Shown here in pieces: positions 52,877 through 64,000 of a stretch of DNA of 64,000 bases. The DNA is from Panulirus ornatus (lineage: Eukaryota; Arthropoda; Malacostraca; Decapoda; Palinuridae). The DNA lies in contig NC_092270.1 in the NCBI RefSeq assembly GCF_036320965.1, positions 23,779,593 to 23,843,592 on the forward strand, written 5' to 3'. A model generated the notes under the pieces. The model saw only the letters and a list, made by a program, of their open reading frames with translations, was not told where the DNA came from and ran no database searches. The position numbers and the translations under genes are program-made. Numbering within the stretch: position 1 is the first letter of the stretch; every line of letters starts with the position of its first letter.

Positions 52877-55800
52877 ACTCCTTTTTGATTATCAGTAATC
52901 ATCCGTTAGTCCTACTTGATTATGACCAATCTTGTGTGACTCCTACTTGATTACAATCAATCCTGTGTGATTTCTACTTGATTAATAAGCAATCTTGTGT
53001 GATTCTTACTTGATTATGAATAATTCTCTGTGAGTACATCTTGGTCATGAAATATCCTGTGTGACCTACTTGATTATGAGTAATCCTGTGTGATTCCTAT
53101 TTGATTATGATTAATCCTGTGTGACTGTTACATGATTATGTTTAATTATGAGTAACTCTAACTTACTCATGTTTAATTCTGTGTGACTTCTACTTAATCA
53201 TGAGAAATCTTGTTTGACTCCTACTGGAGTATGGGCTATCATGTGTGACTTTTACTTGATTATGAGTAATCCTGTTTCTATCCTACTTGATTATGAGCAA
53301 TCCCTTGTGATTCCTACCTCATTATGATTGATCCTGTGAGATTCCTATTTGATTATGAATAATCCTATGTGGCTCGAACTTGATTATGAGCAATCCTGTG
53401 TCACTCCTACTTGATTATCTGTAATCATGTGTGATAATTATTTGATTATGAGCACTCTTGTATGACTCCTACTTGATTATGAGCAATTTTTGTGACTCCT
53501 ACCTAATCATGAGCAATCATGTTTGACTCCTACTTGATTATGAGTAATCCTGTGTGACTCCTACTTGATTATCAACAATTCTGTGTGACTCCTACTTGAT
53601 TATGGACAATCCTGTGTAACTCCTACTTGATTATACGTAATCTTGTGTGAGTCTTTCTTGATTATGAACAAGCTTTTGTGACTCCTACTTGATTATTAGT
53701 AATCCTGTGTGATTCCTACATCATTATAAGTACTCCTGTGTGTCTCTTACTTGATGATGAGCAGTCCCGTGTGACTCTTGTTTGAGAATGAGCAATCTTG
53801 TGCGATTCCTACTTGATTATGAGTAATCCTGTGGGAGTATTTCCTGATTATGAGCAGTCCTGTGTGTCTCCTTCTTGATTATGAGTAATCCTGTGTGACT
53901 CTTATATATTATGATAAATCTTGTGTGACTCCTATATGATTATGAGTAGTCCTCTGTAACTTCTACTTGATTATGAGTAATCCTGTGTGACTCATACTTA
54001 ATAATGAGCAATCTTGTTTGACTCCTACTTGATTATAAGCAATCCTGTGTGACTCGGACTTGGTTATGAGTAATCCCGTTCGACTCCTACTTGATTATAT
54101 GCAATCCTCTGTGACTCATACTTCATTATGAGCAATCATATGTGACTCTTACTTGATTATGAGTAATCCTGTGTGACACCTACCAGATTTTGAGGAATTC
54201 TCTTTGACCCCTACTTGATTTTGAGCTTTCCTCTGTGACTCCGGCTTGATTATGTGTAATCTTTTAGGACTCCTACTTGATTATGAGCAATCCAGTGTGA
54301 CTTCTACTTGATTATATGTAATCCTCTGTTAGTTCTACTTGATTATGAGCAATCTTTTGTGAATCCTACTTGATTATCAACTTTCCACTGTGATTCCTAC
54401 TTGATTATAAGTAATCTTGTTGGACTCCTTGATTATGAGCAATCCTGTGTAACTCCTTTTTTGATAATCAGTAATCATCCGATAGTCCTACTTGATTATG
54501 ACCGATCTTTTGCGACTCCTACTTGATTATAATCAATCCTGTGTGATTTTTACTTGATTATGAGCAATCTTGTGTGATTCATACTTGATTATGAGTAATC
54601 CTCTGTGAGTACATCTTGGTCATGAAATATCTTGTGTGACCTACTTGATTATGAGTAATCCTGTGTGATTCCTATATGATTATGATTAATCCTGTGTGAC
54701 TTCTACTTGATTATGTTTAATCTTGTGTCACTCTTACTTACTCATGATTGATTCTGTATGACTTCTACTTAATCATGAGAAATCTTGTTTGACTCCTACT
54801 GGAGTATGGGCTATCATGTGTGACTTTTACTTGATTATGAGTAATCCGGTTTCTATCCTGCTTGATTATGAGCAATCCCTTGTGATTCCTACCTCATTAT
54901 GATTAATCCTGTAAGATTCCTACTTGATTATGAATAATCCTATGTGGCTCGAACTTGATTATGAGCAATCCTGTGTCGCTCCTACTTGATCATCTGTTAT
55001 CATTTGTGATATTTGGTTATGAGCACTCTTGTGTGACTCCTACTTGATTATGAGCAATTTTTGTGACTCCTACCTAGTTATGAGCAATCATGTTTGACTC
55101 CTACTTGATTATGAGTAATCCTGTGTGACTCCTACTTGATTATCAACAACTTCTGTGTGACTCCTACTTGATTATCAACATTCCTCTGTAACTCCTACTT
55201 GATTATGGATAATCCTGTGTAACTCCTACTTGGTTTTGTGTAATCCTGTGTGACTCTTTCTTGATTATGAACAAGCTTGTATGACTTCTACTTGACTATG
55301 AGTAATCCTGTGTGATTCCTACATCATTATAAGTACTCCTGTGTGTCTCTTAGTTGATGATGAGCAATCCTGTGTGACTTTTGCTTGATAATGAGCAATC
55401 TTGTGTGATTCCTACTTGATTATGAGTGATCCTGTGTGAGTACTTCTTGATTATGAACAATCTTGTGTGTCTCCTACTTGATTATGAGTAGTGCTGTGTG
55501 ACTCCTATATATTATGATAAATCTTGTGTGACTCGCATTTTATTATGAGTAATCCTCTTTACCTTCTACTTGATCATGGGTAGCCCTGTGTGACTCATAC
55601 TTGATTATGAGCAATATTGTTTGACTCCTACTTGATTATGAGGAATCCTGTGTGATTCCGACTTGATTATGATTAATCCTGTTTGACTCCTACTTGATTA
55701 TATGCAATCCTGTGTGACTCCTACTTCATGATAAGTAATTCTATGCGTCACTTACTTGATTATGAGAAATCATGCGTGACTCCTACTTCTTTATGAGCAA

Positions 55801-58800
55801 CTTGATTATGAGTAATCCTGTGTGAATCCTAGTTGAGTATTAGCAATCTTGTTTGACTCTTACTTGAGTATGAGCAATCCTTTGTGACTCCTACTTAATT
55901 ATGAGTAATACTATGTGACTCCTACTTGATTATGTGGAATCCTGTGTGACTCATATATATGATAAATCCTGTGTGAATCCTACTTGATTATGAGTAATCC
56001 TGTGTGAGTCCTACTTGAATATGAGCAATCTATTGTGACTCCTACTTGATGATGAGCTTTCCTCTGTGACTCCTACTTGATTATGAGTAATCCTGTTGGT
56101 CTCCTACTTGATTATGAGCAATCCTGTGTGACTCTTACTTGATTATGAGCAATCTTCTGTGATCTATACTTGATTATAGGTAATCCTGTGTGAGTACTTC
56201 TTGATTATGAACAATCTTGTGATTCCTAGTTCATTACAAGTACTCCTGTGTGTCTCTTACTTGATGATGAGCAATCCTGTGTGACTCTTGCTTGATAATG
56301 AGCAATCTTATGTGATTCCTACTTGGTTATGAGTGATCCTGTGTGAGTACTTCTTGATTATGAACAATCTTGTGTGTCTCCTACTTGATTATGAGTAATC
56401 CTGTGTGACTCCTATATATTATGATAAATCTTGTTTGACTCCTATTTGACTATGAGTAATCCTCTTTACCTTCTACTTGAAAATGAGCAATCCTGTGTGA
56501 CTCATATTTGATTATGAGCAATCTTGTTTGACTCCTACTTGATTATGAGGAATCCTGTGTGACTCCGACTTGATTATGATTAATACTGTTTGACTCCTAC
56601 TTGATTTTATGCAATCCTGTGTGACTCCTACTTCATAATGAGTAACTCTATGTGACACTTACTTGATTATGAGTAATCATGCGTGACTCCTGCTTATTTA
56701 TGAGCAATCCTGTGTTACTCCTACTTGATTATGAGTAATCCTGTGTGAATCCTACTTGAGTACGAGCAATCTTGTATGACTCATACTTGAGTATGAGCAA
56801 TCCTTTGTGACTCCTACTTGATTATGAGTAATACGATGTGACCCCTACTTGATTATGTGGAATCCTGTGTGACTCATACATATGATCAACCCTATGTGAA
56901 TCCTACTTGATTATGAGTAATCCTGTGTGAGTCCTACTTGAATATGAGCAATCTATTGTAACTTTTACTTGATTATGAGCTTTCCTCTGTGACTTCGACT
57001 TGATTATGAGTAATCCTGTTGGTCTCCTTCTTGATTATGAACAATCCTGTGTGACTCTTACTTGATTATGAGCAAACCCGTACGATTCTTAGTTGATTTG
57101 AGTGATCCTGTTTTATATTACTTGATTATTAGCAATCCCGTGTGACTCCTACTTTCTTATGAGTATTCCTATGAGAATCCTAGTTGATTATGAGTAATCC
57201 TATGTGGCTTGTACTTGATTATGAGCAATCCGGTGTCGTTCGTACTTGATTATGGGTACTCCTGTCTTACACCTATTTGAGTATGAGCAGTCGTGTGTGA
57301 ATCATACTTGATTTTGAGCAATTTTGTGTGACTCCTACCTGATTATGAACAATCCTTTGTGACTCCTTCTTGATTATGAGTAATCCTTTGTGACTTTTAC
57401 TTGATCATTAACAATCCTGTGGTACTACTACTCTATTATGAACAATTCTGTTTGACTCCAACTTGATTATGTGTAATCCTGTGTGACTCTTACTTGATCA
57501 TGAGCAATCTTTTGTGACTACTACTTTATTATGAACAATCCTGTGTAACTCCTATCTTATCATGAACAAACCTGTTTGACTTCTACTTGATTACGAGCAA
57601 TCCTGTATGACTCCTACTTTATTATGACAATCCTGTATGACTCCTACTTGATTATGAACATTCCTGTTTGACTCCTTTTTGATTATGAAGAATCCTTTGT
57701 GACTCCTACTTGATTATGATCAATTCTGTATGTCTCCTACTTGATTATTAGCAATCCTGTGTTATTCTTACTTGATTATGAGTAATCCTATGTAACTCTG
57801 ACTTGAATATGAGCACTCATGTTTGATTCAAAGTTGATTATGAACAATCCTGTGTGACTATTACTTGATTATGAGTAATCCTGTGTGACTATTACTTGAT
57901 TATGATCAATCCTGTATGACTCCTACTTGATTATGAGTAATCCTGTGTGACTCCTTCTTGATTATGAACAATTTTGTGTGACTCTTATTTTATTATGAAC
58001 AATCCTGTGTGATACCTTCTTGATTATGAACAATCCTCTGTGACTCCTACTTGATTATGAGTAATCCTGCGTGACTCCTACTCGATTATGAGTAATCTTG
58101 TATGACTCATACTTGATTATGTGCAATCCTGTGTGACTCGTACTTGAATATGAGTAGTCCTGTGTGACTCCTATTTGATTATGAGCAATATTGTGTGACT
58201 TTTACCTGATTATTAAGAATCCTGTTTGACTCCGACTCCTACTTGATTATGAACAATCCTATGTGTCTCCTATTTCATTATGAACAATCCTATTTGACTC
58301 CTATTTGATCTTGAAGAATCTTTTGTGACTCCTACTTGATTACGATCGATCCTGTGTGTCTCCTACTTGATTATGAGCAATCCTGTGTGACTCCTACATG
58401 CTTATGAGTAATCCTGTGTAACTCCTACTTGATTATGAGTAATCCAATGTGATTCAAACTTGATTATCAACAATCCTGTGTGACTCTTACCTGATTATGA
58501 GTAATCCTGTGTGACTTCTACATGATCATGATCAATTCTGTGTGATTCCTACTTGATTATGAGTAATCCTGTGTAGCTCCTAGTTGATTATAAGTAATCC
58601 TGTTTGATTCCTACTTGATTATGAACAATCCTCTGTGACTCTTGATTATGAGCAATATTGTGGTACTCCTACTTGACTATGAGTAATCCTCTGTGACTCT
58701 TACTTGATTATGAGTAATCATCTGGGACTCCTACGTGATTATGAGCAATCCTGTGTGACTCCTACTTGATTATGAGCAATACTGTGTGACTCCTACTTGA

Positions 58801-61287
58801 TTATGAGGAATTCTCTGCGACTTATATTGGATTATGAGTAATCATGTATGACTCATACTTGATTACGAACAATACTGTGATTCTTACTCGATTATGAATA
58901 ATCCTTTATGACTCCTACTTGATTACGATCAATACTGTGTAACTCCTACTTGATTATCAGTAATCTTGTGTGACTCCTACTTGATTATGAATAACCCACT
59001 GTGACTTCTACTTGATTAAGAGCAATCCTGTGTGACTCTTACTTGATCATGAGCAATCTTGTGTGTTTCTTATTTGATTATGAGTAATCCTGTGTGAGTA
59101 CTTTTAGATTATGAACCATCCCGTGTGACTCCAACTTGATTATGAGTAATCCTGTGTGACTCTTATTTGATTATGATTAATTTTGTGTGACTCCTACCTG
59201 ATTTTGAGTAATCCTCTGTAACTCCTACTTGATCATGAGTAATTCTGTGTGACTCCTACTTGATTATGAGCAATCTTGTGTGACTCTTACTTGATTTTGA
59301 GCAATCCTGTGTGACTCCTACTTCATTATGAGTAGTCATATGTGACTCCTACTTGATTATGAGTAATCCTGTGTGACTCCCACTTGATTTTGAGTAATCC
59401 TGTGCGAATTCTACTTGAATGTAGGTAATCCTGTGTGACTCTTACTTGATTATGTGCAATCTTGTGGGACTTCTACTGTATTATGAGCAATCTTGTGTGA
59501 CTCCTACTAGATTATAGACAATCCTGTTTGACTCCTATTTGATTATGAAGAATCCTCTGTGACTCCTACTTGATTATGATTAATCCTCTTTGTCTCCTAC
59601 TTAATTATGAACAATCCTGTGTGACTCCTACCTCATTATGAGTAATCCTGTGTAACTCCGACTTGATTGTGGCTAACCCAGTGGGATTCAGACTTGATTA
59701 TGAACAATCCTCTGTGACTCCTACTTGATTATGAGTAATCCCGTGTGACTCCTACTTGATTATGATCAATCCTGTGTAACTCATACTCGATTATCAGTAA
59801 TCCTGTGTAGCTCCTACTTGATTAAGAGTTTCCTGTGTGACTCTTTCTTGATTATGAGCAATTCCGTGTGACTCTTACTTGATTTTGAGCAATATTGTTT
59901 TACTTCTACTTGATTATGTGTAATCCTCTGTGACTCCTACTTGATTATTAGTAATTCTGTGGGACTCCTAATTGATTATGAGTGATCATGTGTGACTCCT
60001 ACTTGATTATGAACAATACTGTGTAACTCTTACTTGATTATGAGGAATCCTCTGTGACTCATATTTGATTATGAGCAATCCCATGTGACTTCTACCTGAC
60101 TATTTACAATCCTGTGACTCCTACTTGATTAGGATTAATCCTCTGTGACTCCTACTTGATTATGAGTAATCATGTTTGACTCCACTTGATTATGAGCAAT
60201 CTTGTGTGATTCTTAGTTGATTAAAAGCAATCCAGTGTGAGTCTTCCTTGATCATGAGTATTCCTGTGGGACTCCTACTTGTTTATGAGCGATCCTGTGT
60301 GACTCCTACTTGATCATAGTAATCCTGTGTGATTCCTATTTGATTATGAGTAATACTGTGTGAGTCCTAGTTGATTATGAGCAATCCTGTGTGACTCTTA
60401 ATTGATTATGAGCAATCTTGTTTGATTTCTAATTGATTATGAGTAATCCTGTGTGAGTACTTCTTGATCATGAACAATCCTGTGTGACTCCTACTTGATT
60501 ATGAATAATCCTGTGTGACTCCTATTTGATTATGATCAATCGTTTGTGACTCCTTCTTGATTATGAGTAATCCTGTGTAACCCTACTTGATCATGAAAAA
60601 TCCTGTGAGACACCTACTTTATCATGAGCAATATTGTGTGACTCCTACTTGATTATGAGCAATCCTGTGTGAACTCTACTTGATTTTGAGTAATCCTCTT
60701 CGACTCCTTCTTGATTATAAGCAATCCTCTGTGACTCCTACTTCATTATGAGTAATCCTATGTGACTCCTACTTGATTATGAGTAATCCTGTGTGACTCC
60801 TACTTGATTATGAGCAGTCTTGTATGACTCCTCCTTGATTATGAATAATCCCGTGTGAATCCTACTTGATTATGAGTAATCTTGTGTAACTCTTACTTGA
60901 TTATGTGCAATCTTGAGTGACTTCTACTTGATTATGAAGAATCCTGTGTAACTCCTATTTGATTATGAGTTTTCCTGTGTGACTCCTACTTGAATATGTA
61001 TAATTCTGTGTGACTCCTCTTTGATTATGAACAATCATATGAGACTCCTACTTATCATGAGTAGTCCTTTGTGACTGTTATATGATTATGAACAATCTTG
61101 TGTGACTCATACTTGATTGTGAACAGTTCTCTGCGACTCTTACTTGATTATAAACAATCTTGTGTGACTCCTATTTGATTATGAAGAATCCAGTGTGACT
61201 CCTACTTGATTATGATCAATCTTTGGTGGCTCCTTCTTGATTATGAGGAATCCTGTGTGACTCGTACTTGATTATGAACAATCCTGT
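52876..61287. repeat. 31-bp minisatellite array, subfamily B (right part)
   Basis: The same array resumes directly after the retrotransposon, in the same orientation and phase family, and ends at about 61,287 (AACAATCCTGTACAGTCGAC). Block repeats of the 50.3-kb type continue: starts at 53,598 and 55,200, and a shorter echo with offset about 908 bp (55,317 versus 56,225, both with TTATAAGTACTCC or TTACAAGTACTCC). Beyond about 57 kb I could not follow a clear higher-order order. No gene or RNA is seen. Confidence 0.95.
53598..55199. repeat. Higher-order block copy 2, with the empty insertion site
   Basis: This copy follows block 1 monomer by monomer for about 1.6 kb. At 54,431-54,480 the sequence runs GATTATGAGCAATCC, TGTGTAACTCC, then a T run and GATAATCAGTAATCATCC without interruption. 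The matching positions of block 1 are split by the retrotransposon (51,172-51,203 and 52,876-52,904). Confidence 0.85.
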
Positions 61288-61734
61288 ACAGTCGACTTGA
61301 GGTGATGTGCCTACCTGATGGAGGGTGATGCGACCTTCAGAAGTACTAGTGGTCGACCGAATTTCTAATGTCAATACAAATTGTGAAAAGCTTGTAGGGT
61401 TGTAGACTGAACGAGGAATGCATGTCCTGAATATATGGTTTGATAAGAGATGTATATGTATATAGGTAAACACGGGCTAGAAGAACGGGGTTAGAGGACA
61501 TTAATTGCAATTGATGATCGTGTACTTGATATGCCGTTGGATGTGAACGTATTGAGAGGGGCGGCAAATGGTTTGCCTAGTACTTCTTGGTAGAAGAGAG
61601 AGTGAAATCTGATGGTGCCCTTATCATATGGAATAGTGACGTACTTGTCAAGGAAACGGTGAAGGTAAAGCCTGTGGAAGTAACCTGTGTTCATAAATAC
61701 CTGAAGAGATTGAATGAAGGAGAGAATAAATGAG
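61288..61734. other. Non-repetitive sequence, no gene recognised
   Basis: The sequence changes sharply from satellite to unique DNA at GTACAGTCGACTTGAGG. Three overlapping minus-strand frames of 67-85 codons lie in or across it (61,216-61,694), but none shows a domain I recognise. They overlap each other and lack splice or start context. It may be an older part of the transposon fragment that follows. Confidence 0.5.
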
Positions 61735-62075
61735 ACTAGGGAGTGGAAGAGAAGTGCTTTGCAAAGTAATACTTAAGTGTGTGAGATAAGTGAGTGGCAT
61801 GCAGAAGGTGGGGTATGGACATGAGAAAGGGGAGTGTGTGGTCGAATGAGAAAATGAAGCCTTTCTGCAAGTGGTTGGGAGGAGTATCAGGGAAAGCTAA
61901 GAATGGCCAAGAGGATAACACCAGTGCCAAAAAGGGGGCAAATGAGAGTATGTATAGGAGACAGCATATATGATCCTCAAGGAAAATAAAGAAATGTTCT
62001 GAAATGAAAGAATAGTGTAAGGGAAACAGACCATATACTAGTGAAAAGAGCAAATGGGTAAGTGTCAGGAAACAT
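61735..62075 (+). mobile_element. Possible degraded 5' region of the same retrotransposon family
   Basis: GGGCAAATGAGAGT near 61,937, AAATAAAGAAATGTTCTG near 61,984 and AGAGCAAATGGG near 62,047 follow in an order and spacing that I recall from the segment just upstream of the RT domain in this family. That segment is absent from the truncated copy at 51-53 kb, so the match rests on memory and cannot be checked within the window. Several stops interrupt every frame. An unrelated AG-rich sequence is the alternative. Confidence 0.35.
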
Positions 62076-63082
62076 AACAAAAAACGAGATGAGTTTTTGA
62101 ATGACCAGTGAAAGTGTTAGATGAGAGAGACGGATGTAATGTTCTGGGAAGAGGAGGGATGCGGACTGAGAGAGTCATGTAAACCCTGTGTCACATGTTG
62201 CCTTGTAAAGTGATCGTTGATTTTTTTTCTCATAATTTTTGAAAAGACTAAATGACATGCCTCACACTATAAGGCTCACTATAGTATAGAAGTGAAGAAA
62301 AACAATTTACCTATTTTGGATACTGATGTAACTGAATGCCAAAGTATGTGAAAAGTTTTAGTGCATTTAAAACCCTTAATATCATAGATTATTTTGCATT
62401 CTAATAATCAGAATAATGTTAAACAATTTTATGTTTGTTATAGCGTATGAGCATGTAAACAATGAAATATTTGGATAATAAAATGGATATCGTATGAGGC
62501 GTAAGTTCAAGCATCTAGTAAAGATTATAGTGTCATGGTATTGTTAGAAAGAGGTTTTATAATGACACACGACACTGGGAGACCAATGGATTAAAACCGC
62601 CTGTTTTACTATTTTATGAGAATCATCAGTTTCATTCCAGCTATCAAAACTTAAATTCCAGGCATTGTACAGGTAGCTTTCGCATACAGAGCAGTTGAAA
62701 TAAATCAGTCCGACATTGCTGGACACAGGAATATGACGAGTAGTTTGTATATATCCCTTGTTAAAGCTGTCGTTGGCTTAATTTTGATCAGACAAAGACA
62801 GAAACACGTGTGAAACACTGGTCAGAAGTAGCCAACGTGATTGCGCTTTATTCCCCCACAAAGCCTCAGGTACCCACCACACAGACGGGGAAAGACTTCC
62901 TCCACCACAAACTGTGATCTGGAGGGAAATGTTCTGCATTCCTGTTTGGTCTCTGACATCTCTGATGATAACACACATTTAAACATCTTAATACAGTGTT
63001 ATTGCGAGGCTGTCAGAAAAAGATAAGAACCTAGCCATTACTGCGACAACGAAGAAAGCAACCAAACAGCTTAAGGAAAGCT
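62076..63082. other. AT-rich non-repetitive sequence, no gene recognised
   Basis: About 1 kb without tandem structure. A 60-codon minus-strand frame (62,544-62,726) reads somewhat protein-like, with a Cys pair in FNCSVCESYLYN. Overlapping frames on both strands lie at 62,778-63,026. None matches a family I know, and no paired splice sites stand out. I looked for later UGT motifs and saw none. Confidence 0.5.
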
Positions 63083-64000
63083 ATGTACTTCAACGTACCT
63101 AAGGTTCTGCTTCAACATATCTACGGTTCTATTTCAACGTATCTATGGTTCTGCTTCAACGCATCTATGTTTCTGCTTCAACGTATCTACGGTTCCACCT
63201 CAACGTATCTACGGTTCTGCTTCAACATTTCTACAGATCTGCTTCAACGTATCGAGGGTTCTGCTTCAACGTATCTACGGTTCTGCTTCAACGTATCAAC
63301 GGTTCTGCTTCAACGTATTTACGGTTCTGCCTCAACGTATCTACGGTCCTACTTCAGCGTATGTACGGTTTTGCTTGAACGTATCTACTGTTCTGCTTTA
63401 ACGTATCTACGGTTGTGCCTCAACATATCTACGGTTCTGCCTAAACGTATCAACGGTTCTGCTTCAACGTATCTAAGGGTCCGCATAAACGTATCTACTG
63501 TTCTGCTCCAACGTATCTTCGGTTCTACCTCAAGGTATCTACGGTTCTGCATCAACATATCTACGGATCTGCCTCAACGTATATACGGTTCTGCTTCAAC
63601 GTGTCTACGGTTCTCCTTCAATGTATCTACAGTTCTACTTCAACGTATCTAAGGTTCTACCTCAACGTATCTACGGTTCTGCTTCAACGCATCTACGGTT
63701 CTACTTCAACGTATCTACGGTTATACCTCAACGTATGTACGGTTCTGCTTCAACATATGTACGGTTCTATTTCAACGTATGTACGTTTCTGCTTTAACGC
63801 ATCTGCGGTTTTGCTTCAATGTATCTACGGTTCTACCTCAATGTATCAACGGTTCTCCTTCAGTGTATCTACAGTTCTGCTTCAACGCATGTACGGCTCT
63901 GTTTCAACGTATCTACGGTTCTGCTTCAATGTGCCTACGGTTCTCCCTCAACGTTTCTTTGGTTTTTCTTCAATTATCTTCGTTTCTGCTTCAACGTATG
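63083..64000. repeat. 22-bp minisatellite array, continuing beyond the window
   Basis: Head-to-tail units of 22 bp contain CTACGGTTCTGCTTCAACGT followed by AT, with variants TTCTACCTCAACG, GTACGG and ATCAACGG. About 41 units are visible. The plus strand is nearly stop-free and 22 is not a multiple of three, so frames at 63,083-63,652 and 63,145-63,378 stay open and show a 22-residue period. These are not genes. The unit has no evident relation to the 20- or 31-bp families. Confidence 0.95.

Larger units (their letters stand above)
50339..53597. repeat. Higher-order block copy 1, carrying the retrotransposon
   Basis: The block starts TGATTATGGACAATCC and carries rare monomers such as TTGATGATGAGCAGCCCC, AACAAGCTTTTGTG and GACACCTACTAGATTTTG. 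The same order recurs from 53,598. Removing the inserted element gives a block of about 1,576 bp, close to 51 units of 31 bp. The two copies are very alike over their first few hundred bases. Confidence 0.85.

Noticed and set aside
41010..61287. CRISPR-like array of regularly spaced 31-bp repeats
   Set aside because: Units are contiguous with no unique spacers, and the context is eukaryotic; it is a minisatellite.
62544..62726. Minus-strand frame of 60 codons with a Cys pair
   Set aside because: It reads somewhat protein-like, but I found no family match by eye, no convincing start and no flanking splice sites.
61288..63082. Further UGT exons
   Set aside because: I looked on the plus strand for the UGT signature region and the C-terminal hydrophobic segment and saw neither.
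63083..63652. Plus-strand frame of 189 codons with a 22-residue repeat (and a second frame at 63,145-63,378)
   Set aside because: It is the translation of the 22-bp minisatellite; more than one frame is open over the same bases.

Overview
This is an intergenic and intronic stretch of a eukaryotic genome, most likely a decapod crustacean (lobster, crayfish or crab group). The evidence is one spliced exon with an animal-type signal peptide and a GTAAGC donor, long minisatellite arrays, and fragments of a non-LTR retrotransposon. From memory, that element's sequence, including its 3' tail, is very common in decapod genomes; no database search was possible. About 95% of the window is tandem repeat or transposon. 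The only cellular gene part I can support is one exon of a UDP-glycosyltransferase (UGT).

Layout. 1-40,393: one continuous array of a diverged 20-bp G/T-rich unit, organised into higher-order repeats of about 1.1 kb. Two segments of it (about 5.8-7.3 kb, with a 42-base G run, and about 13.5-15.5 kb) look like poorly polished long-read sequence. 40,394-40,715: 3' end of a retrotransposon, plus strand. 40,790-40,963: first coding exon of a UGT, plus strand, with a splice donor at 40,964. 41,010-61,287: a second tandem family with a 31-bp unit, lying where the UGT intron should be. It is interrupted at about 42,505-43,178 by an element with imperfect terminal inverted repeats of about 80-110 bp, and at 51,204-52,875 by a 5'-truncated, inactivated retrotransposon on the minus strand. 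61,288-63,080: non-repetitive DNA with a probable degraded piece of the same retrotransposon family and no recognisable gene. 63,083-64,000: a third array, unit 22 bp, running off the window.

Most long open reading frames here are artefacts. The 20-bp and 22-bp units contain almost no stop codons in one orientation, and their lengths are not multiples of three, so all three frames stay open and give proteins with apparent 20- or 22-residue periods.

The clearest history is in the 31-bp array. A block of about 1.58 kb is tandemly repeated at 50,339, 53,598 and 55,200. The retrotransposon sits only in the first copy, and the second copy keeps the unoccupied target site, so insertion probably came after amplification. 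I found no new enzymatic or defence system; the interest lies in satellite architecture, its tight packing around a detoxification-gene exon, and mobile-element archaeology.
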